Positions 1 through 6,353 of a stretch of DNA of 10,581 bases are shown here, one piece after another. Under the pieces are notes generated by a model. The model searched no databases and was not told the DNA's origin. It saw only the letters and a program-made list of their open reading frames with translations. Source of the DNA: an uncultured Acidobacteriota bacterium (GTDB taxonomy: Bacteria; Acidobacteriota; Thermoanaerobaculia; Gp7-AA8); assembly GCA_946887105.1 (NCBI GenBank), contig CAMPKJ010000171.1, forward strand, positions 1 to 10,581. The letters are read 5' to 3'. The position numbers and the translations under genes were made by a program. Each line of letters starts with the position of its first letter. The first letter of the stretch is position 1.

Positions 1-346
1 ATACCGGCAGGTCCACCTTCGGGATTTCCTTCGGGATCTCGATCGGCGGGGTGAGCGGATTCGGCGTGACCGGGCGCGGAACCGGGCGTGACTGGACGCG
101 CGGTTGGGATTTCGGGCCGCCGCTGCTCTTCGGCCGAGGAGGGGGCGGCGGCGGAGGAGCCACACCTTGAGCAATGAATGCCGCGATCCGTTTCTCCGCG
201 GCGACTTTGTGCGTGACGTTCTGGCCGGCATACACGATGCCTGCGACCAGCATGGCGTGGAGCGCGAGAGAGGTCGCGGAGGCCTTCCAGCCGCCGCGTT
301 TTCTCGGGTCTTTGTATGACTCGATCAGTTCTCTTTGCAGGTCCAT
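1..346 (-). CDS. TonB-like energy transducer, N-terminal part (gene runs off the left edge)
   Basis: Seen: an open minus-strand frame of 115 codons starting at ATG 346 and running off the window edge without a stop. The protein starts MDLQRELIESYKDPRKRGG, followed by a hydrophobic segment at about residues 23-41 (ATSLALHAMLVAGIVYAG). A proline-rich stretch then begins with a run of seven prolines at about residue 64 and continues with P-K/P-R pairs and an EIPKEIPKV repeat. Known: this is the plan of TonB-family proteins, anchored in the inner membrane with a Pro-rich periplasmic spacer and a C-terminal domain that contacts TonB-dependent outer-membrane receptors. That C-terminal domain lies outside the window, so the family call rests on the N-terminal half. 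It could be another Pro-rich membrane-anchored periplasmic protein. It diverges from the lipoprotein gene at 420. No clear Shine-Dalgarno sequence precedes the start; TAACAC seven bases upstream could be a -10 box for a near-leaderless message. Confidence 0.72.
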   Translation of the reverse strand, partial: MDLQRELIESYKDPRKRGGWKASATSLALHAMLVAGIVYAGQNVTHKVAAEKRIAAFIAQGVAPPPPPPPRPKSSGGPKSQPRVQSRPVPRPVTPNPLTPPIEIPKEIPKVDLPV

Positions 347-382
347 GACGAGAGTGTTATTTGCAATCAAGTGACCAGGTAT

Positions 383-410
383 TTGCGCTTTACTATCAAT
401 GATTTACAAT
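383..410 (+). promoter_or_regulatory. Probable sigma70-type promoter of the rightward gene run
   Basis: Seen: TTGCGC at 383-388, a 16-base spacer, then TACAAT at 405-410, in an AT-richer patch between divergent genes. Transcription would start near 417, at or just before ATG 420, giving a leaderless or nearly leaderless message. This is why I prefer start 420 to the in-frame ATG at 399, which would lie upstream of the transcription start. Confidence 0.45.
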
Positions 411-419
411 GCGTCGCGC

Positions 420-1496
420 ATGCTAATAACAACTCGATTGATGCTCGTCCTGCTCCTGGCCGGCGGGTGTGTGACAGGGTCGCAACCGATCCCTGTTGCC
501 TGGATGAGCGTGCCTGATGCGGCACGCATCGGGTCGGTTACTCTGGGCCAGGACGGCCGCGTCGTGACCAGTCGTGAGCGGACACCGCCGAAGCTCAGCG
601 ACGGCCCCATCCGAATCCTCGGCTCCGCTCTTATGAATGGCGACAAAGTCCTCGCCGAAAATCTCGGCGCGATCGACTCGCTCGACTTTTCCGAGTCGCG
701 CGGCGAAGTGGCGTTTTCCGCCAAGCGTGAGGGCGGCTTCGACATCGCCCTCATTTCGAGCGATGGCAGCCCGGTGCACTGGATGCCGCACGATCCCGCC
801 GACGAGCACCTCGTGCAGTGGGCGCCGCGCGGCAACAAGATCAGTTACGTGATCCGCGCGAACGGCGGCGACGTCGTGCGCACGTTGCACATCCCGACGG
901 CGTTCCAGTACGCGGTGCCGTTCGCCAACGCAACGATCCATGCGCTTGCGTGGGATCCACAGGCGGAGCGATACGCCGTCGCGTACTCGACTCCCGACGC
1001 CTCCGATCGCGTCGAGGTGCTGAAGTACAGCGGCGAGGAGCGGCGCACCGCCATCGCTCCGGAGCGCACGCTCGATGTAGACCTGACCCCACTCGTGCCG
1101 GGGGCAGTTTTGCTTCGGCCGCGCGACGTGCGGTATGACGAGAAACTGGTGCCGGTTGTGTGGGTTAGCGACGATCTTGCGTGGAGCGATGCGCGTGCGG
1201 CGTTGCTGTCGAACGCGCGGGTAGCCGTCATCGTCACGACGCGTCTCCCGAATGACGAGCTCTGGCGGGCGGTGGAAGCAACGGCCTGGCTCGAGGCCTC
1301 GCGCGCATTCGTGGTCGGCGCAGAGATCGATCGGCGAGGCGTCACCGCGATCATTGGCGAGCCATTGCTGGCGGGGCGGTACGAGCGCCGGGGCCACATC
1401 GTGGCCGTCCCACCCGCTGTCGTACAATCGTTCGCTGCCGGCTACATCGCCGCGCAACTCGAGAGGGACCTCCCCACGAATGGCAGCAGCCGCTGA
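420..1496 (+). CDS. Putative lipoprotein with TolB-like beta-propeller segments
   Basis: Seen: 358 aa from ATG 420. The N-terminus MLITTRLMLVLLLAGGC is a short lipoprotein signal peptide with the acylated cysteine at C17, so the mature protein should be membrane-anchored and outside the cytoplasm. Residues about 85-209 contain three similar blocks (around IDSLDFS, LVQWAPRGNKISY and IHALAWDP) like WD40-like/PD40 blades of TolB-type propellers. The C-terminal third (about 240-345) looks alpha/beta-like (LVPVVWVS, NARVAVIVTTRLP, AFVVGAE). It vaguely recalls an S9-peptidase or hydrolase domain, but I see no GxSxG serine motif. The stretch DVDLTPLVPG (219-228) is encoded by one copy of the 13-base repeat described below. 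It is the first gene of a rightward run and overlaps lepB by 17 bases. An in-frame ATG at 399 would add seven residues. I do not recognise a specific function. Confidence 0.75.
   Translation: MLITTRLMLVLLLAGGCVTGSQPIPVAWMSVPDAARIGSVTLGQDGRVVTSRERTPPKLSDGPIRILGSALMNGDKVLAENLGAIDSLDFSESRGEVAFSAKREGGFDIALISSDGSPVHWMPHDPADEHLVQWAPRGNKISYVIRANGGDVVRTLHIPTAFQYAVPFANATIHALAWDPQAERYAVAYSTPDASDRVEVLKYSGEERRTAIAPERTLDVDLTPLVPGAVLLRPRDVRYDEKLVPVVWVSDDLAWSDARAALLSNARVAVIVTTRLPNDELWRAVEATAWLEASRAFVVGAEIDRRGVTAIIGEPLLAGRYERRGHIVAVPPAVVQSFAAGYIAAQLERDLPTNGSSR
1079..1093 (+). repeat. Copy 1 of the AGACCTGACCCCA repeat, inside the lipoprotein gene
   Basis: AGACCTGACCCCACT, identical over 15 bases to 1731-1745 in lepB. 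It is read in the frame that gives DLTP, as in the plus-orientation copies in lepB and pcnB. It has no nearby inverted partner, so it is a solitary half-element or a chance match. Copy number and proximity argue against chance. Confidence 0.6.
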
Positions 1497-2271
1497 ACCC
1501 CAGACAAAATCGACGGCCCGTGAGTATTACGAAGCGCTGCTGATCGCGATCATCTTCGTCAACTTCGCCCGCATCTTCGTCTTCCAGGCCTTCAAGATCC
1601 CGAGCGGATCGATGGAAGACAATCTCAAAATCGGCGATCACATCGTCGTGAACAAGTTCATTTACGGCCCGATGGGGTCAGGTCTCCAAGGCCCGATGGG
1701 GTCAGGTCTCCAAAAGAAATGGCGACTTGAAGACCTGACCCCACTGAGGGACGTGCGGAGGGGGGACATCGTCATTTTTCGGTTTCCGCGGCGGCCTGCG
1801 GATGATTACGTGAAGCGGGTGGTGGGCGTGCCGGGCGACACGGTATCGATAGAGAACAAGGTGGTGTTCATCAACGGGAAGCGGCTCGACGAGCCGTATG
1901 TCGTTCATGACGACGGACATGTCTATCCGCCCAGCGACTATCTTCCCGAGGTGCACCGGTATCGCGATCAGATGACGCCGACGCGGATCCCCGCCGGCCA
2001 GTACTTCGTGATGGGGGACAACCGCGATGGCTCCCACGACTCGCGTTACTGGGGAACCGTGCCGCGCACGATGATCAAAGGCCGCGCGTTCATGGTCTAC
2101 TGGTCGTTCGACTGGGAGCCGTCCACCGGCACGGCCGTCCGCGACCGCATCCGCGAGCTCGGCAACGTCGCGCTGCATTTCTTCGACAGGACCCGCTGGC
2201 GGCGCACGTTCTTCATCGTCGACAGCAAGTACCACTACACGCCCGGCGTGAGCTCCTATGGAAACGAGTAA
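1480..2271 (+). CDS. lepB: Signal peptidase I (leader peptidase)
   Basis: Membrane serine/lysine protease that cleaves signal peptides from exported preproteins on the outer face of the inner membrane. Seen: 263 aa from ATG 1480. There is one N-terminal membrane segment at about residues 19-38. Next comes the catalytic serine box IPSGSME with nucleophile S44, then the lysine box DDYVKRVVGVPGD with general base K112. The conserved MGDNRDGSHDSRYWG box (178-192) is also present. All SPase I residues expected for activity are there. The start is chosen because the residues before it belong to the upstream gene; AGAGGG lies about 12 bases ahead. It overlaps the upstream gene by 17 bases and pcnB by 14. 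Odd: residues 63-90 contain a perfectly duplicated octapeptide GPMGSGLQ followed by KKWRLEDLTP, all encoded by the palindromic repeat. They sit between the serine and lysine boxes, where family members vary in length. Confidence 0.95.
   Translation: MAAAAEPQTKSTAREYYEALLIAIIFVNFARIFVFQAFKIPSGSMEDNLKIGDHIVVNKFIYGPMGSGLQGPMGSGLQKKWRLEDLTPLRDVRRGDIVIFRFPRRPADDYVKRVVGVPGDTVSIENKVVFINGKRLDEPYVVHDDGHVYPPSDYLPEVHRYRDQMTPTRIPAGQYFVMGDNRDGSHDSRYWGTVPRTMIKGRAFMVYWSFDWEPSTGTAVRDRIRELGNVALHFFDRTRWRRTFFIVDSKYHYTPGVSSYGNE
1664..1745 (+). repeat. Palindromic repeat cluster inserted in frame in lepB
   Basis: Seen: an exact tandem duplication of 24 bases, 1666-1689 and 1690-1713, each starting GGCCCGATGGGGTCAGGTCT. 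An inverted arm follows at 1728-1744 (TTGAAGACCTGACCCCA). Arms 1697-1713 and 1728-1744 pair over 17 positions with one mismatch around a 14-base loop. The whole cluster keeps the lepB reading frame. The shape recalls REP/BIME elements, mobilised by RAYT-type transposases, or Rickettsia palindromic elements; assignment to either family is inference. No transposase gene is in the window. Confidence 0.85.
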
Positions 2272-3601
2272 CCGCGAAGACCTGACCCCATCGGGCCGTG
2301 AGGGCGATGCGGGCAATGTCATCGAACGCGGCGATCACTCCATCTCGCGGCGCAGCATCCCCGAGAACGTGCTGAAAGTGCTCTACCGCCTGCACCGCAG
2401 CGGGTACCGGGCGTATCTCTGCGGCGGCAGCGTGCGCGATCTGCTCATGGGCCGCACGCCAAAGGATTTCGACGTCGTCACCGACGCGCATCCAGGCGAT
2501 GTGCGGCGCCTGTTCCGCAACAGCCGCATCATCGGACGGCGGTTCCGGCTCGTGCACGTGATCTTTCAGGATCAGGTGGTCGAGGTGGCCACGTTCCGCC
2601 GCGAGCCCGAGCGCGCCGTGCAGGCGCCTGATGACGAGTCCGAGGAAGATTTCCTGATCACGGACGACAACACGTTCGGATCGCCGCTGCAGGACGCGAA
2701 GCGCCGCGATTTCACCATCAACGCGATGTTCTACAACATCGCCGACTTCTCCGTGATCGACTACGTCGGCGGTCTCGAGGACATCGCCGAAGGTCGCGTG
2801 CGCGTCATCGGCGATCCCGACCTGCGCTTCCGCGAAGACCCGGTCCGGATGATGCGCGCCATCGAGTTCGCCTCCCGCCTCGGGTTCGAGATCGAGGCCG
2901 AGACCTACCAGGGCATCCTCCGCCATCGCATCGAGATTCTGAAGGCGTCCGCGCCGCGCGTGTCCGAAGAGATCCTCGAGCTCCTCCGCCGCGGCTGGTC
3001 GCGCGGAGCGATCCGGCTGATGGTCGACACCGGTCTGCTCGAGCCGCTCCTGCCCGAGATCTACAACGCCATCACGGGCGATCGCGCGCCGTACTTCTGG
3101 AAGATGCTGGAAGTGCTCGACCGGACCGTGCAGGCGGGCCGCAAGATCTCCGACGCCGTGCTGCTTTCGGTGCTGGTGCTGCCGTGGGTGGTCGGCGAGA
3201 TCGAGAAGGAAGAAGAGAAGCGGCGCGCCAGCGATGACGAAGAATCTGCCGGCGCACTGCCGCGCATGCGGCTCGGCGAGGTGCTGATCTTCATCCGCGA
3301 TCTGATCCAGCCGATCTGTGCGCGCCTCGCGCTCGCCGCGGGCACGCGCCATCAGATGGAGCAGGCGCTCGAGACCTTCTGGCGCCTGCTCGAGCCGCCG
3401 TCCGACCGGCGCGCGCAGTTCCGCGCCGTCTATCGCGATCCGTTCGGTGACGCGCTGGCGCTGCTCGAGCTGTACGCACTCTCCTCCGGCCGCTACGTCG
3501 ACGTCTTCCGCCAGTGGCAGGCCTTCGCGGTGCGCGTGAAGCGCGCGCAGGAAGAAGTCGAGGGCACGGTCAAGAAGAGACGCCGCAGACGCCGACATTG
3601 A
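2258..3601 (+). CDS. pcnB: Poly(A) polymerase / CCA-adding-type nucleotidyltransferase (PcnB-like)
   Basis: Class II polynucleotide nucleotidyltransferase that adds A residues to RNA 3' ends (poly(A) polymerase I) or repairs tRNA CCA ends. Seen: 447 aa. After a 27-residue leader comes HSISRRSIPENVLKVLYRL, typical of PcnB. Next are GGSVRDLLMG (56-65) and the metal-binding DFD (D70, D72), with a likely third carboxylate at E109 (VEVATFR). RRDFTINAMFYN (149-160) and the RFREDPVRMMRAIEFASRLGF head/neck helix follow. The very basic tail KKRRRRRRH is usual for PcnB and favours poly(A) polymerase over a CCA enzyme, though sequence alone cannot settle substrate choice. The start overlaps the end of lepB by 14 bases, suggesting translational coupling. 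Odd: leader residues 7-14 (EDLTPSGR) are encoded by a copy of the palindromic repeat. Confidence 0.9.
   Translation: METSNREDLTPSGREGDAGNVIERGDHSISRRSIPENVLKVLYRLHRSGYRAYLCGGSVRDLLMGRTPKDFDVVTDAHPGDVRRLFRNSRIIGRRFRLVHVIFQDQVVEVATFRREPERAVQAPDDESEEDFLITDDNTFGSPLQDAKRRDFTINAMFYNIADFSVIDYVGGLEDIAEGRVRVIGDPDLRFREDPVRMMRAIEFASRLGFEIEAETYQGILRHRIEILKASAPRVSEEILELLRRGWSRGAIRLMVDTGLLEPLLPEIYNAITGDRAPYFWKMLEVLDRTVQAGRKISDAVLLSVLVLPWVVGEIEKEEEKRRASDDEESAGALPRMRLGEVLIFIRDLIQPICARLALAAGTRHQMEQALETFWRLLEPPSDRRAQFRAVYRDPFGDALALLELYALSSGRYVDVFRQWQAFAVRVKRAQEEVEGTVKKRRRRRRH
2278..2299 (-). repeat. Repeat copy in the pcnB leader, exact complement of the lepB arm
   Basis: The plus strand reads AGACCTGACCCCATCGGGCC (2278-2297) plus GT. 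Its reverse complement equals 1664-1685 over 22 bases, so homology extends about nine bases beyond the 13-base core. This suggests one copy was derived from the other. It lies seven bases after the lepB stop and about 20 bases into pcnB. Confidence 0.8.
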
Positions 3602-3617
3602 CAGGGGCACTGAAGCA

Positions 3618-4733
3618 GTGAACGCACCCATCTACGTCGACCATCACGCCACCACCCCGTGCGATCCGCGCGTGGTGGAGAAGATGCTCCCGTTCTTCAC
3701 CGAGCATTTCGGGAACCCGGCCTCGATCACGCACCAGCATGGACGCAAGGCGTCGCTGGCCCTCGAAGATGCACGCATCGCCATCGCCCGTTTCCTCGGC
3801 GTGCTGCCGCCCGAGATCTACTTCACCGCCGGCGCCACCGAGTCGAACAACATAGGCCTGACCCTCATCCAGCCGGGCGAGCATCTCGTGGTCGGGGCGA
3901 CGGAGCACAAGTCGTTGCTCGTTCCGGCGCAACGGTTCGAGGTGACGTTCGTGCAGCCGGATCGCGAAGGGTTCATTCATCCGGACGCGTTGCGCGAAGC
4001 GCTCCGGCCGAATACGCGGCTGGTGTCGATCGAAGCGGCGAACGGAGAGATCGGCACGATCCAGCCGATTGCCGAGCTGTCCGCGCTCTGCCGCGAGCGG
4101 GGCATTCGCTTTCACACCGATGCGACGCAGGCGGCCGGGAAGATCCCGCTGGATCTCACGAACGTCGATCTCGCTTCCTTCTCCGCGCATAAAGTCTATG
4201 GACCGAAGGGGATCGGCGCGTTGTTCATCCGCCGCGGCGTACGCGTTCCGCCCCTGATTGCGGGTGGGGGTCAGGAACGCGGAGTGCGCGCCGGCACCGT
4301 CAACGTGCCTGGCGCGGTCGGATTCGCGACCGCATTGCAGTTGCGCAGCGCGGAAATGGCGGACGAGGCCGTGCGGCTCGCGCAACTCCGCGACACGTTG
4401 CGCGACGGGATCCTGGAACGGATCGAAGACGTTTCGGTGAATGGACCGCGGGAGTTAAGATTGCCGGGGAACCTGAACGTCAGCTTTCATCGGACCGAGG
4501 CGGAGTCGCTGATCCTCAACATGAAACGCTTTTCACTTTCGTCGGGCTCGGCGTGCAGTTCGGGCGACCGGGGACCGTCGTCGGTGCTGAAGGCCATCGG
4601 AGTGAGCGACGAGGCCGCGCTCGGCTCGATCCGTTTCGGTCTCGGCAAGTCCAACACGGCGGAACACATCGAAATGTTGATCGAAGATCTCCAACGAAGC
4701 GTGCGCAGGCTGCGGGAGATCTCCGTGGCATGA
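3618..4733 (+). CDS. Cysteine desulfurase, NifS/IscS class I-like
   Basis: PLP enzyme that turns L-cysteine into alanine and a persulfide used for Fe-S clusters, thiolated tRNA and cofactors. Seen: 371 aa, slightly shorter than E. coli IscS. Motifs in order are YVDHHATTPCDPRV at the N-terminus, the cofactor-binding ATESNN (73-78), the TEH motif with H97, HTDATQ (166-171, D168 contacts the pyridine nitrogen), SAHKVYGPKG with the PLP lysine K192, RAGT (224-227), and SSGSACSSG with the persulfide cysteine C313. The start is GTG 3618, preceded by AGGGGC nine bases upstream; this is the natural N-terminus for the family. It follows pcnB by 16 bases and overlaps the next gene as ATGA. No iscU, iscR or mnmA is next to it, so which pathway it feeds (Isc-like assembly or tRNA thiolation) cannot be told; symbol left blank for that reason. 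Confidence 0.93.
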   Translation: MNAPIYVDHHATTPCDPRVVEKMLPFFTEHFGNPASITHQHGRKASLALEDARIAIARFLGVLPPEIYFTAGATESNNIGLTLIQPGEHLVVGATEHKSLLVPAQRFEVTFVQPDREGFIHPDALREALRPNTRLVSIEAANGEIGTIQPIAELSALCRERGIRFHTDATQAAGKIPLDLTNVDLASFSAHKVYGPKGIGALFIRRGVRVPPLIAGGGQERGVRAGTVNVPGAVGFATALQLRSAEMADEAVRLAQLRDTLRDGILERIEDVSVNGPRELRLPGNLNVSFHRTEAESLILNMKRFSLSSGSACSSGDRGPSSVLKAIGVSDEAALGSIRFGLGKSNTAEHIEMLIEDLQRSVRRLREISVA

Positions 4734-5434
4734 GCGCCGATACGCCCGGCCGCATCCTCCTGGTCGATCACTCGCGCGGCGCGTTGCTGTTCCAGGAGAC
4801 CATCCTGCGGCGCCGCGACATGCAGGTCATGACCTCGCTCGCCGGCAGCGAAGGGCTGGAGAAGGCGCGCATGGAGAAGCCGAACCTGATCATCTTCGGC
4901 TACGACCTGTTCGACATGACCGCGCCGGAGTTCTGCCGTGAAATCCGCAGCCATGACGACACGCGGCCGATCTCGCTGCTGCTGGTGTGCGACCGCGATC
5001 ACACCGAACACGGCGATCTCTGCCTCTCCGCCGGCTGCAACGACGTGATCTTCCGGCCGCTGCAAAAGCCGGAGCTCGACGAGAAAGTGGAGCGCCTGAC
5101 GGCCATTCCGGTGCGCCGCCAGCTGCGCACGATCACGAAGATCGAAGTCTCGATGGAGAAGAACGGCCGTTTTCTCCTCGGCCGCAGCGTGAACATCTCC
5201 GCCAACGGCATGCTCATCGAAGTCGATCGTGTGCTGCCGCAGGAAGGGCCGGTGCGCCTGCACTTCTACCTTCCCGGCGATCCGCGTCCGCTGCAGATCC
5301 TGGCCCAGGTGCTGCGCGCGGAGTTTTCGGGCGCGCTTTCGAAGTACGGATTGCGCTTCATCGAAGTGGCCGAGCCCGACCGCGAGCGCATCTCCAAGTT
5401 CGTGCACCGCATTCGCTCGCGAGAGACCATCTGA
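4730..5434 (+). CDS. Degenerate receiver domain fused to a PilZ domain
   Basis: Seen: 234 aa, ATG overlapping the previous stop (ATGA). Residues 8-120 fold-match a response-regulator receiver (GRILLVDHS, SEGLEKARMEKPNLIIF, GCNDVIFRPLQKPEL), but key positions are changed. G57 (IIFGYDLFDM) stands where the phosphorylated Asp should be. C87 is in the Thr/Ser switch position, R109 replaces the conserved Lys, and only D13 of the acidic pair is clear. Residues 125-225 are a PilZ domain with an intact c-di-GMP motif: RRQLR (R129, R133) and NISANG (N155, S157, G160). Known: PilZ domains bind c-di-GMP and steer motility, exopolysaccharide or transcription. Inference: a cytoplasmic c-di-GMP receptor whose receiver serves as a protein-contact module not switched by phosphorylation. 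It is followed by a TPR protein with a one-base overlap, so the two may act together. Confidence 0.87.
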   Translation: MSADTPGRILLVDHSRGALLFQETILRRRDMQVMTSLAGSEGLEKARMEKPNLIIFGYDLFDMTAPEFCREIRSHDDTRPISLLLVCDRDHTEHGDLCLSAGCNDVIFRPLQKPELDEKVERLTAIPVRRQLRTITKIEVSMEKNGRFLLGRSVNISANGMLIEVDRVLPQEGPVRLHFYLPGDPRPLQILAQVLRAEFSGALSKYGLRFIEVAEPDRERISKFVHRIRSRETI

Positions 5435-5928
5435 TGGCGTCTTCGACCTCTTACACCAGCCAGATCGACGAGGCGATCCGCGCGGCGCGCGAAGACGATT
5501 TCCTGCGCGCGCTGACGATCTTCCTGGACGTGTACGGCAGCGATGACACGCCGCGCATCCGCGCGCCGAAAGATGCCGCCGGGCTGTCGTTCTTCGGGTT
5601 GGCGCTGGCGCTGATGCGCAGGGAGATCAAGCCGGCCATCGATCTCTGCCGCCGCGCCATCGAGCTGGAGTTCTACAACGGCGATCACTACGCGAATCTC
5701 TCGCGCGTTTATGCGGCGGGAGGGAATCGCCGGAAGGCCATCGAGACCGCCGAGCAGGGGCTGAAGCTCGTGCCGGAGCACGACTACCTGCTGTCCGTGC
5801 GCAAGTCGTTCGGCCTGCGCTCCGAACCGTACGTCCCATTCCTCGATCGCACAAATCCAATCAACGTATCCCTCGGACAGGCGCGACACGCCAAAAAAAT
5901 CGCCGAGGCAGAAAAGAAGAGGAAATGA
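5434..5928 (+). CDS. Small TPR-repeat protein following the PilZ gene
   Basis: Seen: 164 aa; ATG shares a base with the upstream stop (TGATG), with GAGAGA seven bases ahead. Helical TPR-like pairs: residues about 9-33 ([20 protein letters not shown]), 50-80 ([30 protein letters not shown]) and 83-114 ([20 protein letters not shown]). The A, G and L/Y spacing is typical of tetratricopeptide repeats. The C-terminus carries [18 protein letters not shown] (135-152) and then a lysine-rich tail; the conserved-looking NPINVSLG stretch is not part of a TPR. There is no signal peptide or membrane segment, so it is probably cytoplasmic. TPRs mediate protein contacts; the partner is unknown, with the PilZ protein the obvious candidate from coupling. 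No enzymatic motif seen. Confidence 0.82.
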   Translation: MASSTSYTSQIDEAIRAAREDDFLRALTIFLDVYGSDDTPRIRAPKDAAGLSFFGLALALMRREIKPAIDLCRRAIELEFYNGDHYANLSRVYAAGGNRRKAIETAEQGLKLVPEHDYLLSVRKSFGLRSEPYVPFLDRTNPINVSLGQARHAKKIAEAEKKRK

Positions 5929-6353
5929 AGATCAATCGCAAGGCGTCCGCCGTCTGGAACGGCTCTCTCAAAGAAGGAAAAGGCACCATCTCGACGGACA
6001 GCGGCGTCCTGCAGGAGACGCAGTACTCGTTCAGCACGCGCTTCGAGGACGGGAAGGGCACGAATCCCGAAGAGCTCATCGCCGCCGCGCACGCCGGCTG
6101 CTTCTCGATGGCGCTCTCCGGCCAGTTGACGACCGCCGGTCACGCGCCGGAGTCGATTCACACCACGGCCACGCTGACGATGGAGAAGACCGACGCCGGC
6201 TTCACCGTGACGAAGGTGCATCTCGACGTCACGGCGAAAGTCCCCGGCATCGATGAAGCCGGCTTCACGACCGCGGCGAACAACGCCAAGGCGGGCTGCC
6301 CGATCTCGCGGCTGTTGAAGGCGGAGATCACGATGACGGCGACGCTGGAGTAG
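5925..6353 (+). CDS. OsmC-family peroxidase
   Basis: Thiol-dependent reduction of organic hydroperoxides in the cytoplasm. Seen: 142 aa, the usual OsmC length. The start [20 protein letters not shown] is typical of the osmotically inducible OsmC subgroup. It has R39 in the FSTRFED region, E50 in [19 protein letters not shown] with peroxidatic C59, and resolving C125 in [15 protein letters not shown] overlaps the TPR stop (ATGA), and the purine run AAGAAGAGG lies directly ahead. It is the last gene of the rightward run. Its last 26 bases overlap the end of the convergent glycosyltransferase gene. OsmC (rather than Ohr) is favoured by the N-terminal sequence; I leave the symbol blank because paralogues are common. 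Confidence 0.92.
   Translation: MKINRKASAVWNGSLKEGKGTISTDSGVLQETQYSFSTRFEDGKGTNPEELIAAAHAGCFSMALSGQLTTAGHAPESIHTTATLTMEKTDAGFTVTKVHLDVTAKVPGIDEAGFTTAANNAKAGCPISRLLKAEITMTATLE

Noticed and set aside
104..319. Short plus-strand open frame opposite the tonB-like gene
   Set aside because: Arg-rich antisense frame with no ribosome site; the minus strand shows a membrane segment and Pro-rich spacer.
423..1457. Minus-strand open frame (344 codons) opposite the propeller lipoprotein
   Set aside because: His/Arg-rich composition and no domain signal; the plus strand has a lipoprotein signal peptide and propeller blades.
1252..1479. Upstream extension of the lepB frame from ATG 1252
   Set aside because: It lies out of frame in the preceding lipoprotein gene, is Ser/Arg/Pro-rich without family similarity, and LepB begins normally at 1480.
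2213..3631. Long minus-strand open frame (472 codons) opposite pcnB
   Set aside because: Antisense shadow of a GC-rich gene: it spans almost exactly pcnB, has no recognisable motif and is full of low-complexity Ala/Asp/Arg/His runs, while the plus strand encodes a clear PcnB.
3852..3867. GGCCTGACCCTCATCC in the cysteine desulfurase gene as a further repeat copy
   Set aside because: Only eight bases (CCTGACCC) match the core, and the residues (GLTLIQ) are normal for the enzyme; likely chance.
4487..5407. Minus-strand open frame (306 codons) opposite the receiver-PilZ gene
   Set aside because: Composition of an antisense shadow; the plus-strand product has two recognisable domains.
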